DNA from: Opitutus sp.
Lineage (GTDB): Bacteria > Verrucomicrobiota > Verrucomicrobiia > Opitutales > Opitutaceae
Direction of reading: 5' to 3'
Assembly: GCA_013821985.1 (NCBI GenBank)
Contig: PNJQ01000001.1
Location: forward strand, 62,001-126,000
Length of the DNA: 64,000 bases
The notes below the pieces were generated by a model that saw nothing but the letters and a program-made list of their open reading frames with translations, was not told where the DNA came from and made no database searches. The stretch's first letter is position 1. Each line of letters opens with the position of its first letter. Shown piece after piece: positions 17,691-27,034 of the stretch. The position numbers and the translations under genes were made by a program.

Positions 17691-18764
17691 CTAGCGGGGC
17701 GCCGAGAGCTCCAGCCAGTGTGGGTGCGCTTCGGCGTGGCGGGCGATTTCCTCGAAGATAGACGCGGTTGAGGTGACCGGCTGCCACTGCCAAATCTGTT
17801 CCGCTTTCGTCGGATCGAGCACGAGCCAGGGAATATCGAACTGGCGCGGTGTGCCGTCGCGCAATACCTCCAGCGGACCGAAGCGGGCGAGACACCAGTC
17901 GCTCAGCTGCCGAAGCGAAGTCGCGGAACGCGCTCCGCCGGAGACGTTGAGCAGCCGGGCGTGCACAGATAACTTGGGGGCGGCGAATTGTTTTTCCAAC
18001 AGCGGCACGAGGTCGCGCGGATGCAGACAATCGCGAACTTGGTGACCGTTCCCGCCGAAGCCGAGGTAACGCAACGGGCGCTGGCGCAGCCAGCTGTTGA
18101 TCCAATAAGCGAAGATGCCTTGCTCGGCGCGGCCGAATTGACCGGCGCCGGCGAGCACACCGCAGCGGTTGACGAAGACGGGGAAGTCGAACGTCTCGCC
18201 GTATTCGAGCGCCATGGCTTCGGACGCCAATTTCGTTGCGCCGTAGAGTGAGATCGGAGCGCCGGTGGAAAACGATTCAGTCAGGCCCGCGGAACTGAGG
18301 TGTGGCGGCAGCGCGTGAGCGGCGTCGGGCACAAACGCCTCGCGCTCCACTGCCACGCGCAGACTGGCGAGCGTCGCGATCGAGTAGACGCGACTCGTGC
18401 TGAGGAGAACGAACCCGGCGCGGTGGCGTTTGCAGTATTCGAGGAGGTTGATTGTCCCCGCGAGGTTGTGGTCCACGAGTTCGCGCGAACTCGTTTTGCC
18501 ATCCACGCCCGCGAGCACGCTCGGATTGGCCGCAGCGTCGATGACGAAATCGACCGGAGGCAGCGCGTGGATCTGTTCCGCCGAGCGCAGGTCGGCGGTG
18601 ATGACCTTGACGCCGAGCTGTTCGAGCGGAGCCCGATTCGTTTCACTGCCCGGGCGGATGTAGTTGTCGAAGCCGACGATCTCGGAGCGGCCGTGCCGTT
18701 CCACGAGGGCGCGCGCCAGCGTGCTGCCGACGAATCCGCATACTCCGGAGATCAGGATTTTCAT
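17691..18764 (-). CDS. NAD-dependent epimerase of the CDP-paratose 2-epimerase (RfbE) type
   Basis: The ATG ending at 18764 gives 357 residues. The NAD site is ISGVCGFVGSTLA (residues 5-17). The active site has LSTSRVYS and the intact tyrosine-lysine pair LYGATKLASEAM. The segment NRCGVLAGAGQFGRAEQGIF, then FGGNGHQVRDCLHPRDL, is the family mark of CDP-paratose/tyvelose 2-epimerases and their relatives. No CDP-glucose pathway genes (rfbF, rfbG) lie in the window, so the natural substrate may be another nucleotide sugar. It starts 14 bases after the stop of the upstream GT2 gene and is probably co-transcribed. Confidence 0.85.
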   Translation of the reverse strand: MKILISGVCGFVGSTLARALVERHGRSEIVGFDNYIRPGSETNRAPLEQLGVKVITADLRSAEQIHALPPVDFVIDAAANPSVLAGVDGKTSSRELVDHNLAGTINLLEYCKRHRAGFVLLSTSRVYSIATLASLRVAVEREAFVPDAAHALPPHLSSAGLTESFSTGAPISLYGATKLASEAMALEYGETFDFPVFVNRCGVLAGAGQFGRAEQGIFAYWINSWLRQRPLRYLGFGGNGHQVRDCLHPRDLVPLLEKQFAAPKLSVHARLLNVSGGARSATSLRQLSDWCLARFGPLEVLRDGTPRQFDIPWLVLDPTKAEQIWQWQPVTSTASIFEEIARHAEAHPHWLELSAPR

Positions 18765-18778
18765 CGGTGCGTGGCGAT

Positions 18779-19549
18779 TTATGGGAGCCGTTGGAACCGA
18801 AATTTGGCCCAGGCCCAAAGCCATTGAGGGGGATCGCGGAACATGGAGACTTTTTTCCCCTCCTTGAACGACCGGGAATTATAGCGCACGGGAATTTCGA
18901 CGGGGATGTGCCCTTTGCGGACGAGTTTAATCAGCAGTTCCCAGTCGAAGTCGAACCGGTTGGCTTCGAACGTCAGTCCGGCCAGGCATTCGCGTCGAAA
19001 AACCTTATACATCGTGAACGGGTCGCGCAGCGTGAGTCCGAGCGAGACGTCGAGCAGCGCCGTGAAAAACCAGTGGCCGGCGTTGAGTGCGAAGGCATGC
19101 AGCACTTGTTCGTCCATCTTGCGGATGAACCAGCGCGAACCGCCGTGGCGTGAACCGAGCACGAAGGTGTGAGTGCCGGCCTGCAACGGCGCGAGCAGCG
19201 CTTCGTAGTCGGCAAGGTCGTATTCGAGATCGGCGTCCTGGATCAGCAGCACGTCGCCGGTGACGTGCTTGAAGCCGTTGCGAACCGCGTGACCTTTCCC
19301 GCGTGGCTTGTCCTCCAACACGAGTTTCACGTGGGGGAGAGCACCGTAGGGCCGCACCAAGTCGCGGGTCCCGTCCGTTGAATTGCTTTCGACGACGATG
19401 ATTTCGATCTCCCAGCCGGCGATGCGTTTTGCCGTGATGGCGTCGAGAGCGGCTTTCACGGTCCCGCGTTCGTTGAAAACCGGCACGACGACAGAGAGTT
19501 TCGGCGTCGGCGGCAAAGGCGGCACGCTCGCGGGGGAGGGTTTGCTCAT
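18779..19549 (-). CDS. GT2 glycosyltransferase (polyprenyl-phosphate sugar synthase type)
   Basis: The ATG ending at 19549 overlaps the stop of the YfhO-like gene as ATGA, giving 256 residues. The GT-A core has LSVVVPVFNERGTVKAALDA, IIVVESNSTDGTRDLV, KPRGKGHAVRNGFKHVTGD and the metal site LIQDADLEYDLADY. FVLGSRHGG, LTLRDPFTMYKVFRREC and FDWELLIKLVRKGHIPVEIP follow; this ending is common to DPM1-like enzymes. No membrane segment follows. The direct coupling to a YfhO-like protein suggests it makes the lipid-linked sugar that protein uses, as described for GtcA/YfhO-type teichoic-acid systems; that part is inference. Confidence 0.87.
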   Translation of the reverse strand: MSKPSPASVPPLPPTPKLSVVVPVFNERGTVKAALDAITAKRIAGWEIEIIVVESNSTDGTRDLVRPYGALPHVKLVLEDKPRGKGHAVRNGFKHVTGDVLLIQDADLEYDLADYEALLAPLQAGTHTFVLGSRHGGSRWFIRKMDEQVLHAFALNAGHWFFTALLDVSLGLTLRDPFTMYKVFRRECLAGLTFEANRFDFDWELLIKLVRKGHIPVEIPVRYNSRSFKEGKKVSMFRDPPQWLWAWAKFRFQRLP

Positions 19550-22500
19550 GAAACTGAAGAGGGTGGAATCTGGGGCCGCGTTGAGAGCCAAACTGCCCCG
19601 ACGGCCAGTGTAACGGCGCCGGTCAGGCACAGCCAGAGTGCGGTGGTGAAGTGGGTCGGCCAGTAGCGGAAGGTGATTTCGTAGCGGCCCGCGGCGGGGA
19701 CGGCCACGCCGCGGAACGCGTGGTTGACCCGAAAATAGTCGGCCGGCTTTCCGTTTACCGTCACTTCGAAATCGTCGAGGTAGTAGGTCTCGGCCAGCAC
19801 CGCGATGCCCGGTGCTGGGGCGTCCAGCGTGAAGCTCGTGGTGTTGGGGGTAAAGCGGTAGTCTCGGGCGCGGACGACGGTTTGGCCGCCGGGAGCTTCG
19901 CTCCGTTCGGCGGTCACCCGGTGGCGGGGCAGGTCCGCTTGCAACGCGGCAAATGGGCGACCATCCGCTGCCATGATCAGCCGGGCAAAATCGCGGGGCC
20001 GCTCATAGACGACATAGCGATCGGTAAAGAACGCGCGTGGCCAGGCGGTGGGACTCGCGTAAACGTCAAGATCGGCTTTGCCGATCGGGTTCAGGCCCTC
20101 GATCGAATGTGGCCCTTCGCGGCGCGTGGCAACCCAGTGGGTGACGTTATAGATGTCGTATTTCCGCACGAGATTCCGTGCGTCGTTCTCGCGGTTGGGC
20201 CAATCCCAGTTCCATACCCGTTCGAGGCCCAGGGCGTCGGCCAGATCGTGATAGTGGCGGCTGCGCACCGCATCCACCCCGTAGACGCCTTCGAGCCGCG
20301 GCACCGTGTTGTAGGAGGCGTAGAGCACGGACTCCCAGCCCACGGTCCGGCCTGGTTCCGTCTGGTGGGCCTTCACCAACTGGAGCGCGGGCGAGGGCGT
20401 GTGCAGCTGCGAGCGTGGTCCGGGGACGAACGTGTAGTGATCGAAGCGCGATTCGCGATATTGACAGTGGCGCCAGCAGAGCAACGGGACACCGAGCACG
20501 AGGACCACCCACAGCGGGCCCATCTTAGCGGGCGTTAGTCGCGCCCAGCGTATGCCAAGTGGGAGCGCGACGACCGCGATGAGGAGCGCGGGCAGGTATC
20601 CCGTAAAGAACGGACTCTTTGGGAACGATCCCGCGGTCACAAAGAAAAGGGCCAGCAAGGCGATCCCAACCCAGGCGCAGCGCATGAGGACGGAAGGTGC
20701 ATCGTTATCCTGCAAACGCTGCCACGCATCGCGGAACCCGAGCCCAGCGAAGACCGCGATCAAACTGAGTAGCACGCACGAAAACGTATTTCCCACGTGC
20801 ACGATGTTGCCGACGAATGGAATTTTCACGACCCACGACGCTGGCACCAACCCGAAGGCGAACGCGAAAGGCGGCAACGCAGCGAGGAGCAGGGCGACGC
20901 TCACACGGTCTTTCAACCAGCGACCAGGCTGCACGATCCACCACACGGCGCCGGCGAGGAACAGGAAATTTAGCGCCGGTGCCACGACGTTTTCCTCTTT
21001 GGCCGTTTGACGATAAAAGATGTCGTCGAAAAACCCGATCACATGGGACCACGGCAGCATCTGCGCTTGGGGCGTGTCGTAGCCGGTCATCGAATGGCTC
21101 CACGCACTGAGGAACGAAATCCAAAGCGGAGCGGAGAGCAGCACGAAACCCACGCCCGCGCCACCGGCGGCGGCAAGCAACTGCCAGCGTCGGCCGGCGC
21201 ACTCGGGGCGAAGCGTCACGAGGAGGGCGCCGGCGAAATTCAGGCCCACCATCAGCATGTAGGCTTCCTTCACCGTGCCGCTCGTCAGCACCAGCCAGTT
21301 GGCACCCACCAGCGCTGCAAGCCAGGCGGCCAGGCGGCGAGGCGTGTCGGCGGTGTGCAGTCCGGTCCACGCGAGCAGAATGACGGGTGCGTAGCACACG
21401 CTGAAGTTCGCGGGATGGACGAGGCGATAGGTGAAAAATCCGAGGAAGCCCGCGGCTATCGTCGTCAGCAGCGCGGCGCCGAGGTGACGGCACAGCCGCC
21501 AGACGATGCCCCCCAACGCCGCCGCCAGCAGCCAGCGAGCGATCAGAAAGCGGATATCCCACGCCCATGCTGCGCCGTCCGCCGCGATCGTCAGAAAATT
21601 AAACGGATCGCCAAACATTGACTGTCCCTGGCCGAGCAGTGGCTCGCCGCTCAGCGAGTAGCGGTTCCAGAGCGGTAACTCGCCGGCCTTTAGCGCGTCG
21701 CGCTGCACCATCGGATAGTAGAGGTGTTGGAACAGCAGCGCCCCCGTGTCGGAACTGCCCGTGTTGGTTGAAATATCCTCCGTGTCGCCGGGCAGCGTGG
21801 GCAGATCCTGATAAAGCATGTGTCCGCCGTTGTTGGCAGACGCAAAACTGCGTCCCTGGAAAATCACCGGGTGGCACTGAACGGCGACGACGAGTGTGGC
21901 GGTCGCCATGATAGCAAGGGCGGGCCGCGTGTGGGCCGCGGCGAGCACGCGGGTCCCGGTTGTCGTCAACCGCCGGGCTACGGCGGGCAGGCCAAGCACG
22001 AGTCCGAGCAGGAAAACCGGCAGCGCGACCGGCCAAGCGAGCGTCCACCAGATCGCCGGCGTGCTTTTCACCTCCAATGGCTCGTTCAACCGCAGGTCGA
22101 GAACCGGGTCGTTGGAAGCGGGATCCGTCGAAACCTCCAGCAGGTCACCCTTGCCGGTCACCCGCCGGATGCCGGTCGCGGGCAACAGGTCCTCCGGGGA
22201 AAATTTTTTCACGATCCGCCCGCGATAATCGACGATTTGTGCCTTGGTGAACGTGAACTCTCCCGCTCCGTCGATCGGATCGAAGCGCAATGCCCGAAAT
22301 TTCCCCATCGGCATCATGAAGCGATAGACCACGGGATTCGGTTCCACCTGGATTGTCTGCCGAGAGGAATCGTATTCCGTAAAGCCGCGACCCAAGTCCC
22401 AGAAGAATTGCGTCGAACCGTGAGAGGTCGACGTGAGCGTCACGTCGAAGAAATAGAAATACCGACTCTCCACGCTCGTCGTGATGGAGGGCAGCGCCGC

Positions 22501-22560
22501 CGCGAAAGCCAGCGCCGCCGCAAGCGCGAGCGAGCGCAGATCGAACCACGTGCGGTTCAT
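19546..22560 (-). CDS. YfhO-like large membrane protein
   Basis: 1004 residues from ATG. The first hydrophobic segment is followed by a periplasmic beta domain (residues 30-165). About twelve membrane segments then run from residue 165 to about 690, with the loop NRYSLSGEPLLGQGQSMFGD, where a hydrophilic acidic motif follows a long insert. The C-terminal 300 residues are extracytoplasmic and end with YYLDDFEVTVNGKPADYFRV, AFRGVAVPAAGRYEITFRYW and a last membrane segment, which is the mark of the YfhO family (PF09586). Family members transfer sugars from polyprenyl phosphate to cell-surface polymers. The coupled GT2 gene downstream supports a two-part sugar-decoration system. Confidence 0.8.
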   Translation of the reverse strand: MNRTWFDLRSLALAAALAFAAALPSITTSVESRYFYFFDVTLTSTSHGSTQFFWDLGRGFTEYDSSRQTIQVEPNPVVYRFMMPMGKFRALRFDPIDGAGEFTFTKAQIVDYRGRIVKKFSPEDLLPATGIRRVTGKGDLLEVSTDPASNDPVLDLRLNEPLEVKSTPAIWWTLAWPVALPVFLLGLVLGLPAVARRLTTTGTRVLAAAHTRPALAIMATATLVVAVQCHPVIFQGRSFASANNGGHMLYQDLPTLPGDTEDISTNTGSSDTGALLFQHLYYPMVQRDALKAGELPLWNRYSLSGEPLLGQGQSMFGDPFNFLTIAADGAAWAWDIRFLIARWLLAAALGGIVWRLCRHLGAALLTTIAAGFLGFFTYRLVHPANFSVCYAPVILLAWTGLHTADTPRRLAAWLAALVGANWLVLTSGTVKEAYMLMVGLNFAGALLVTLRPECAGRRWQLLAAAGGAGVGFVLLSAPLWISFLSAWSHSMTGYDTPQAQMLPWSHVIGFFDDIFYRQTAKEENVVAPALNFLFLAGAVWWIVQPGRWLKDRVSVALLLAALPPFAFAFGLVPASWVVKIPFVGNIVHVGNTFSCVLLSLIAVFAGLGFRDAWQRLQDNDAPSVLMRCAWVGIALLALFFVTAGSFPKSPFFTGYLPALLIAVVALPLGIRWARLTPAKMGPLWVVLVLGVPLLCWRHCQYRESRFDHYTFVPGPRSQLHTPSPALQLVKAHQTEPGRTVGWESVLYASYNTVPRLEGVYGVDAVRSRHYHDLADALGLERVWNWDWPNRENDARNLVRKYDIYNVTHWVATRREGPHSIEGLNPIGKADLDVYASPTAWPRAFFTDRYVVYERPRDFARLIMAADGRPFAALQADLPRHRVTAERSEAPGGQTVVRARDYRFTPNTTSFTLDAPAPGIAVLAETYYLDDFEVTVNGKPADYFRVNHAFRGVAVPAAGRYEITFRYWPTHFTTALWLCLTGAVTLAVGAVWLSTRPQIPPSSVS

Positions 22561-22720
22561 GCAGGCAGTGCGCGTGCGCGCAGGAGGTGGCCGACCATTA
22601 GGAGGGAGGCTGAATTCGTCTGGACCATGGCGGAAGATTCAGCCGTGCAGTCGAACACGGCCTCACAGGGCTGACCAGTTGAATCTCCGCTTTGTGTGTG
22701 CGTCGCGACGTCGGCGAAAT

Positions 22721-25700
22721 TCAAAACGTCGCCGTAATCGAGACCGAGTAGGTGCGCCCGCGCCAGTCGCCGTAGGGTTGCACGCCGGCGCCGGCGCCGT
22801 CGTTCACATATTTCGGGTAATCGAAATCCGACAGATTGTTCACGCGCAACTGCCCGCGCAGGCCGTAGCGTTTCGCTTTCCAACCGACCAAGCGCACCAG
22901 GTCGGCTTGTGCGTAGGCGTCGAACTGCCAGTAGGGGCGGATCTGTTTGTCGCCTTGCGCGACACGCTCCGTCACCGGCAGCAGGCGCGAATGAAAATAC
23001 TGGCCGTCGAGCCCGAAGCCGAACGTGCGGTTTGACCAGCCGGCGCCGAAGTTCGCGCGATAACGCAGCAGGCCGGGCGCAGTGCCGTCCGGATTCGCGA
23101 GTTGATCGACCATCGGCAAATTGGCGAACAGCTGGCGCTGATACGTTTGATAATAGAGCAGCCGCGCTCGCGTCTCGAGCGTGCCGCCGAGCAGGCCCGT
23201 CCACGCATACTCGACGGAGGCGATCCAGTTTTGCGAACGGCGCGACGACGCGTTGACGCTGCCGGTGATCACGCGCGAAACGCGACCGACGGCGTGCGGG
23301 TCGCCGGGCGGCGGCGCCGCGCGCTCGACGCGCTCCGGGAAAACCGCTTCGACGTTGAGGAGCTGGCGCGCGTCGAGGAAGAGGATTTCGTTCGTCTTGC
23401 GGGTGTCGATGAAGTCGAGCGAAGCGCGCACGCGGTGCTCGTTGCCCCGTTCGAAGATCAGGCCGACGGTTTGGGTGATCGCGTCCTCGGGCGGCAAGCC
23501 GACATCGACCGCTTCGTCGACCTGCACCTGATACGCCTCGTTGTTGCGACGCGGATCCGTGATGAGTTCCTGATTCGCGCCGCCGCCGGGACCGGCCGGC
23601 GCGGTGACCACGCGACTCAGTTGCGGCGTGGGGAAACGCTTTGCCGAAGTTACGCTGCCGCGGAAGCTCACGCCGCCGCTGAAGTCCGCTTTCAAGCCAA
23701 AGGTCGGCACCGTGTTCACCTCGTTCGCCTGCGAAGACGCGACATAGCGGACCGCGACATCGCCTTCGACGTTGCGCAGCCAGCCGGGCAACCAGCGTTG
23801 CGGCACGAGTGGGGCCTGCGCTTCGCCAAAGAAACTGTAGCGTTCGAGCTGCCGGCCGACGCGCACCGTCGGATCCGCGGCGCGCGTGCCGTCGGCGTAG
23901 AGCGACTCCTCGGTGAAGTCCGCGAGTTCCAGCATACGGTAGTCGGCGCCGGCGATCATGCTACCGCGGCCGGTCGGGAAATTCAGTTCCTGATTCGTGA
24001 CGCGCGCGGAGACATCAAGCGTGCGGTAGTCGCCGAGCTTGAGCAAGCGGTCGCGGCCGCCACGGAAGATCAGCGCCAATTCGTAGAACTCGCGCGGCGG
24101 ACCGAAGCGCTGCGTATCACGCAGAGGATTGTAGCGGCCTTGATCGACGAGCGTTTGCCAGCGCGCGGGATCAGCCGCGGCGACGCCGCGATACCTGACG
24201 ATGTTGCGCGACACCTGCGCGTCGGCCGAAACGCGCCACTCGCGCGGGAGGCGGAGCAGCATTCCCGCGACCGCCGACGAGAAATCAATGCGCGCTTCGC
24301 TGTAACCCTCGCCGAGTTCCGGCGCCGTCTCGACGAGCGTGATGTCGACGGCTTGGCCGAACGGATTGAACGGCGACGAGGCCGCGAGCGTGAGATTGCC
24401 GCTGAACACGTCGAGGCCGCGGTTCATCACCGTAAGCGAGTACGTCGCGTCAACGCCGAGTTGCAGCCACGGCGCGGCGTCGTAGGTGATCGAACCAAAA
24501 TACGCCTGGCGCATCTGGCGGCGGCCATAGGGCGAGTCGAGCGTCGTGGGCGACGCGGACAGGCCGGCCGGCGAGTCGTAGAAAGCGAAATTCGCCACGC
24601 CCGCGCGGCCGTTGAATGCGGCGAGTCCGCCCGTGCCGTTGGCGCCCGGCGCCACCGAGGTGAACGCCGCGCTGCCGACACCGAAGAGCGGCGAGCCGTC
24701 CGCGCTGCGGATGTTTGGGGTCGCGCGGTAAAGCGAGTCCGGCGCAATCGTCAGTCCGGCGACGTGGCGCTGCCGGTGGCCGATCTCGGCTTCGCTTGGT
24801 GGCTCAGCGGCGGTGAAAACGGCGTTGACGCGCACGCGCAGCTTGTTGCCGAGGAGCGACTGGCCGTGTTGAAGCGAGAACGAGGATTGCGGCGCGTCGT
24901 AGCCGGCGACGGCGTTCGTGTAGGTGGCGTTGATCTCGGTGGCGGTCACGTCAGGGCGCAGCACGATGTTGATCACGCCGCCGACGGGGTTGCCGCTGTA
25001 GATGGCAGAGGCGGACGCGGGGAGCACTTCAACCTGTTGGATCAGACTGAGCGGAATGAAGTTCACGTCCGCCGGCAGCGTGGGGCCGACGCTCGTCTGC
25101 ACTTCGGGCAGGCGACGGCCGTTGATGAGGATGACGGTTTCGTTTTCCTCGTAGCCGCGGAGCTTGAGATTCGTGCTGCCGGCGAAGCCTTGGTTCTGAT
25201 CGAACGAGCCGCTTTGCTCCGGCGGGCGCGAGGCGGCGTCGCCTTCCAGCACGGCGCGTTGGAGGAACTCGTTCAGCGCCACGACGCCGCTGCGCGTGAT
25301 CTGCTCGCGCGTGTAGATGGTGAAGGGCAGTGCGTCGTTCTCGCCGCGCGGCAAATCGAGATTGCCGGTCGCGCGGCGCGGACCGAGCAGAGCGGCGCTG
25401 TCGTCGATCGGGCGCAGGCGAGCCGATCGTCCCTGCACGATGTAGGGTTCGAGCCGCTCGAGTTCACGCGCGGGCTGGAACCGCTGATCGGAGAGCTTCG
25501 AGAGCCGACCCGACTCGACCTCGACGTTCTCGATCTGCAACGGTTGCCAGCCCGGCGCGTTGGCAAAGAGTCGATGCTTGCCCGGCGGCACCGACGGGAA
25601 ATTAAAATTTCCCCGTGCATCGGTCGTCGCGGAGAGCCGCGTGCCCGCGAGCGCGATGAAGATGTTCGCCGCGGGCTCGCCGGTCGCGAGCAGCAGGCGG

Positions 25701-26032
25701 CCCGTGATCGAGCCGGCGGGCTGCGCAAGCGAGCGCACGACGTATTGCGACGTGCCGTAGCGATACGCGGCGAAGCCGGTGCCGTTCAGGAGGCGCGCGA
25801 GGGCCTCGTCGGTTTCGTGCCGACCCTCGAGCGAGGTGGAGCGAACGGCGTTGAGGTCATCGAACGAGAACAGAATTTCGATCTTCGCCTGTTGCGAAAA
25901 CGCGAGCAGCGCGTCGGCCGCGGATTGTGCCGGCACGTGATAGTCGCGCGGCGCGGCGAGCCCGAGCGTGAGCGCGAGCAAGCCGGCGAATCCGGCGGCG
26001 CCACGACGGAGCAGGTCGACGAACCGGCGCAT
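22721..26032 (-). CDS. TonB-dependent outer-membrane receptor with STN domain
   Basis: 1103 residues. A signal peptide (basic start, hydrophobic run to about residue 27) is followed by an STN (secretin/TonB short N-terminal) domain at about 33-100 (YHVPAQSAADALLAFSQQAK, ALARLLNGTGFAAYRYG). A carboxypeptidase-regulatory-like beta domain follows at about 107-185, a plug at about 235-355 (TLPADVNFIPLSLIQQVEVL, NPVGGVINIVLRP), and then the beta-barrel ending in ...YSVSITATF with the usual C-terminal Phe. The STN domain shows it signals to an anti-sigma factor. FecR and ECF sigma genes precede it with overlaps or a 3-base gap. The ligand is unknown; siderophore, vitamin or glycan are all possible. 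Confidence 0.95.
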   Translation of the reverse strand: MRRFVDLLRRGAAGFAGLLALTLGLAAPRDYHVPAQSAADALLAFSQQAKIEILFSFDDLNAVRSTSLEGRHETDEALARLLNGTGFAAYRYGTSQYVVRSLAQPAGSITGRLLLATGEPAANIFIALAGTRLSATTDARGNFNFPSVPPGKHRLFANAPGWQPLQIENVEVESGRLSKLSDQRFQPARELERLEPYIVQGRSARLRPIDDSAALLGPRRATGNLDLPRGENDALPFTIYTREQITRSGVVALNEFLQRAVLEGDAASRPPEQSGSFDQNQGFAGSTNLKLRGYEENETVILINGRRLPEVQTSVGPTLPADVNFIPLSLIQQVEVLPASASAIYSGNPVGGVINIVLRPDVTATEINATYTNAVAGYDAPQSSFSLQHGQSLLGNKLRVRVNAVFTAAEPPSEAEIGHRQRHVAGLTIAPDSLYRATPNIRSADGSPLFGVGSAAFTSVAPGANGTGGLAAFNGRAGVANFAFYDSPAGLSASPTTLDSPYGRRQMRQAYFGSITYDAAPWLQLGVDATYSLTVMNRGLDVFSGNLTLAASSPFNPFGQAVDITLVETAPELGEGYSEARIDFSSAVAGMLLRLPREWRVSADAQVSRNIVRYRGVAAADPARWQTLVDQGRYNPLRDTQRFGPPREFYELALIFRGGRDRLLKLGDYRTLDVSARVTNQELNFPTGRGSMIAGADYRMLELADFTEESLYADGTRAADPTVRVGRQLERYSFFGEAQAPLVPQRWLPGWLRNVEGDVAVRYVASSQANEVNTVPTFGLKADFSGGVSFRGSVTSAKRFPTPQLSRVVTAPAGPGGGANQELITDPRRNNEAYQVQVDEAVDVGLPPEDAITQTVGLIFERGNEHRVRASLDFIDTRKTNEILFLDARQLLNVEAVFPERVERAAPPPGDPHAVGRVSRVITGSVNASSRRSQNWIASVEYAWTGLLGGTLETRARLLYYQTYQRQLFANLPMVDQLANPDGTAPGLLRYRANFGAGWSNRTFGFGLDGQYFHSRLLPVTERVAQGDKQIRPYWQFDAYAQADLVRLVGWKAKRYGLRGQLRVNNLSDFDYPKYVNDGAGAGVQPYGDWRGRTYSVSITATF

Positions 26033-26035
26033 GCG

Positions 26036-27034
26036 TTATTGTTCGCGGCGGGCGAGGACCTGCACATTGCCGTGCGGGTCGCGTTTCACTATGACCTCCG
26101 TCAAGCTTTGGAGCTGTTCGAAAAACTGATCGAGGTTATCCAAGTTGAAGCGTCCACCGAGGCGAAGCTGGCTCGCCGTGGGCGAAACTTGGATGGAACG
26201 GTCGTGGTGACGCGCGAACGCGGCGAGCACATCGGAGAGCGGAGCGTCGCGGAAGATGATCGCGCCATCGCGCCACGCGAGGACGGCGTTCATCTCCGCA
26301 TCGCCCAGCGCGCGCACTTCGCCGGCAAGGAACTGATCGCCGGCCTTCAGCGCGAACGGCGCGGTGGCGGTCGTGCCTGCGGGTTGCACCTGCACGGAGC
26401 CTTCGAGCACGGTGACTTGGAACTTCGCGATATCGTCCGCGCGCACGTCGAATTGCGTGCCAGTGACGCGCACGGTGCTGCCGGGCGTTTCGACGAAGAA
26501 CGGCCGCGCCGGATCCTTCGACACGGTGAAGAACGCCTGACCCGCCGTCAGACGCACGCGGCGCTCGTCGGAGGCGAGCGAGGCGGTGAGGCGGGTGTGG
26601 GCGTTGAGCTCCACGCGCGTGCCATCGGCGAGCACGACGGACTGGCGCTGCGCGGTGGCGGTCGCGAGGTGCAGCGTGTCCGCTTCGGCGGACGGGTTGA
26701 ACCAAAGGACCAGCGCGACTGCGGCGGCCGCGGTCAGCATCGCTCCGACCCATAGCGGACGGAACGACCAAGGGGACGGCCGTGCAGTTACCTGCGCGCT
26801 GGATTCTTCCACCGGGAGGTCCCTGATGCCTTCCAACAACGGCATTTGCTGTTCCAGATCGGTGGAAAGTTGGCAGTAAGACGAGAGGAGCGCGCGCCGG
26901 CCGGGCGCAGCGGTGAGCCAGGTTTCGAGCTGCTGGCGCTCGGTGGTGGTGAGGACGGAGCCGTCGAGCTTCGCGGCCCAAAGTGCGGCCTGGTCCTCGG
27001 CCGCGGGATCGTAGTGGTGTTCGTGGGGCGTCAT
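26036..27034 (-). CDS. FecR-type anti-sigma factor/signal transducer
   Basis: 332 residues; the ATG overlaps the sigma-factor stop (ATGA). Residues 10-65 form the cytoplasmic DUF4880-like segment (AEDQAALWAAKLDGSVLTTT, LETWLTAAPGRRALL). One membrane helix lies at about 93-112. The periplasmic FecR domain spans about 125-220 (TATAQRQSVVLADGTRVELN, RVRLTAGQAFFTVSKDP, VRVTGTQFDVR, VLEGSVQVQP). The C-terminal segment (LSDVLAAFARHHDRSIQVS, LDNLDQFFEQL) is STN/DUF4974-like and would meet the receptor. It senses receptor occupancy and controls the ECF sigma factor. The TonB receptor gene begins 3 bases after its stop. Confidence 0.93.
   Translation of the reverse strand: MTPHEHHYDPAAEDQAALWAAKLDGSVLTTTERQQLETWLTAAPGRRALLSSYCQLSTDLEQQMPLLEGIRDLPVEESSAQVTARPSPWSFRPLWVGAMLTAAAAVALVLWFNPSAEADTLHLATATAQRQSVVLADGTRVELNAHTRLTASLASDERRVRLTAGQAFFTVSKDPARPFFVETPGSTVRVTGTQFDVRADDIAKFQVTVLEGSVQVQPAGTTATAPFALKAGDQFLAGEVRALGDAEMNAVLAWRDGAIIFRDAPLSDVLAAFARHHDRSIQVSPTASQLRLGGRFNLDNLDQFFEQLQSLTEVIVKRDPHGNVQVLARREQ

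Noticed and set aside
23102..26755. A 1217-codon open frame on the plus strand across the TonB-receptor and FecR genes
   Set aside because: It is antisense to two well-supported genes, is very rich in Arg, Glu, Ala and Val as expected from the complement of a GC-rich gene, and shows no known domain.
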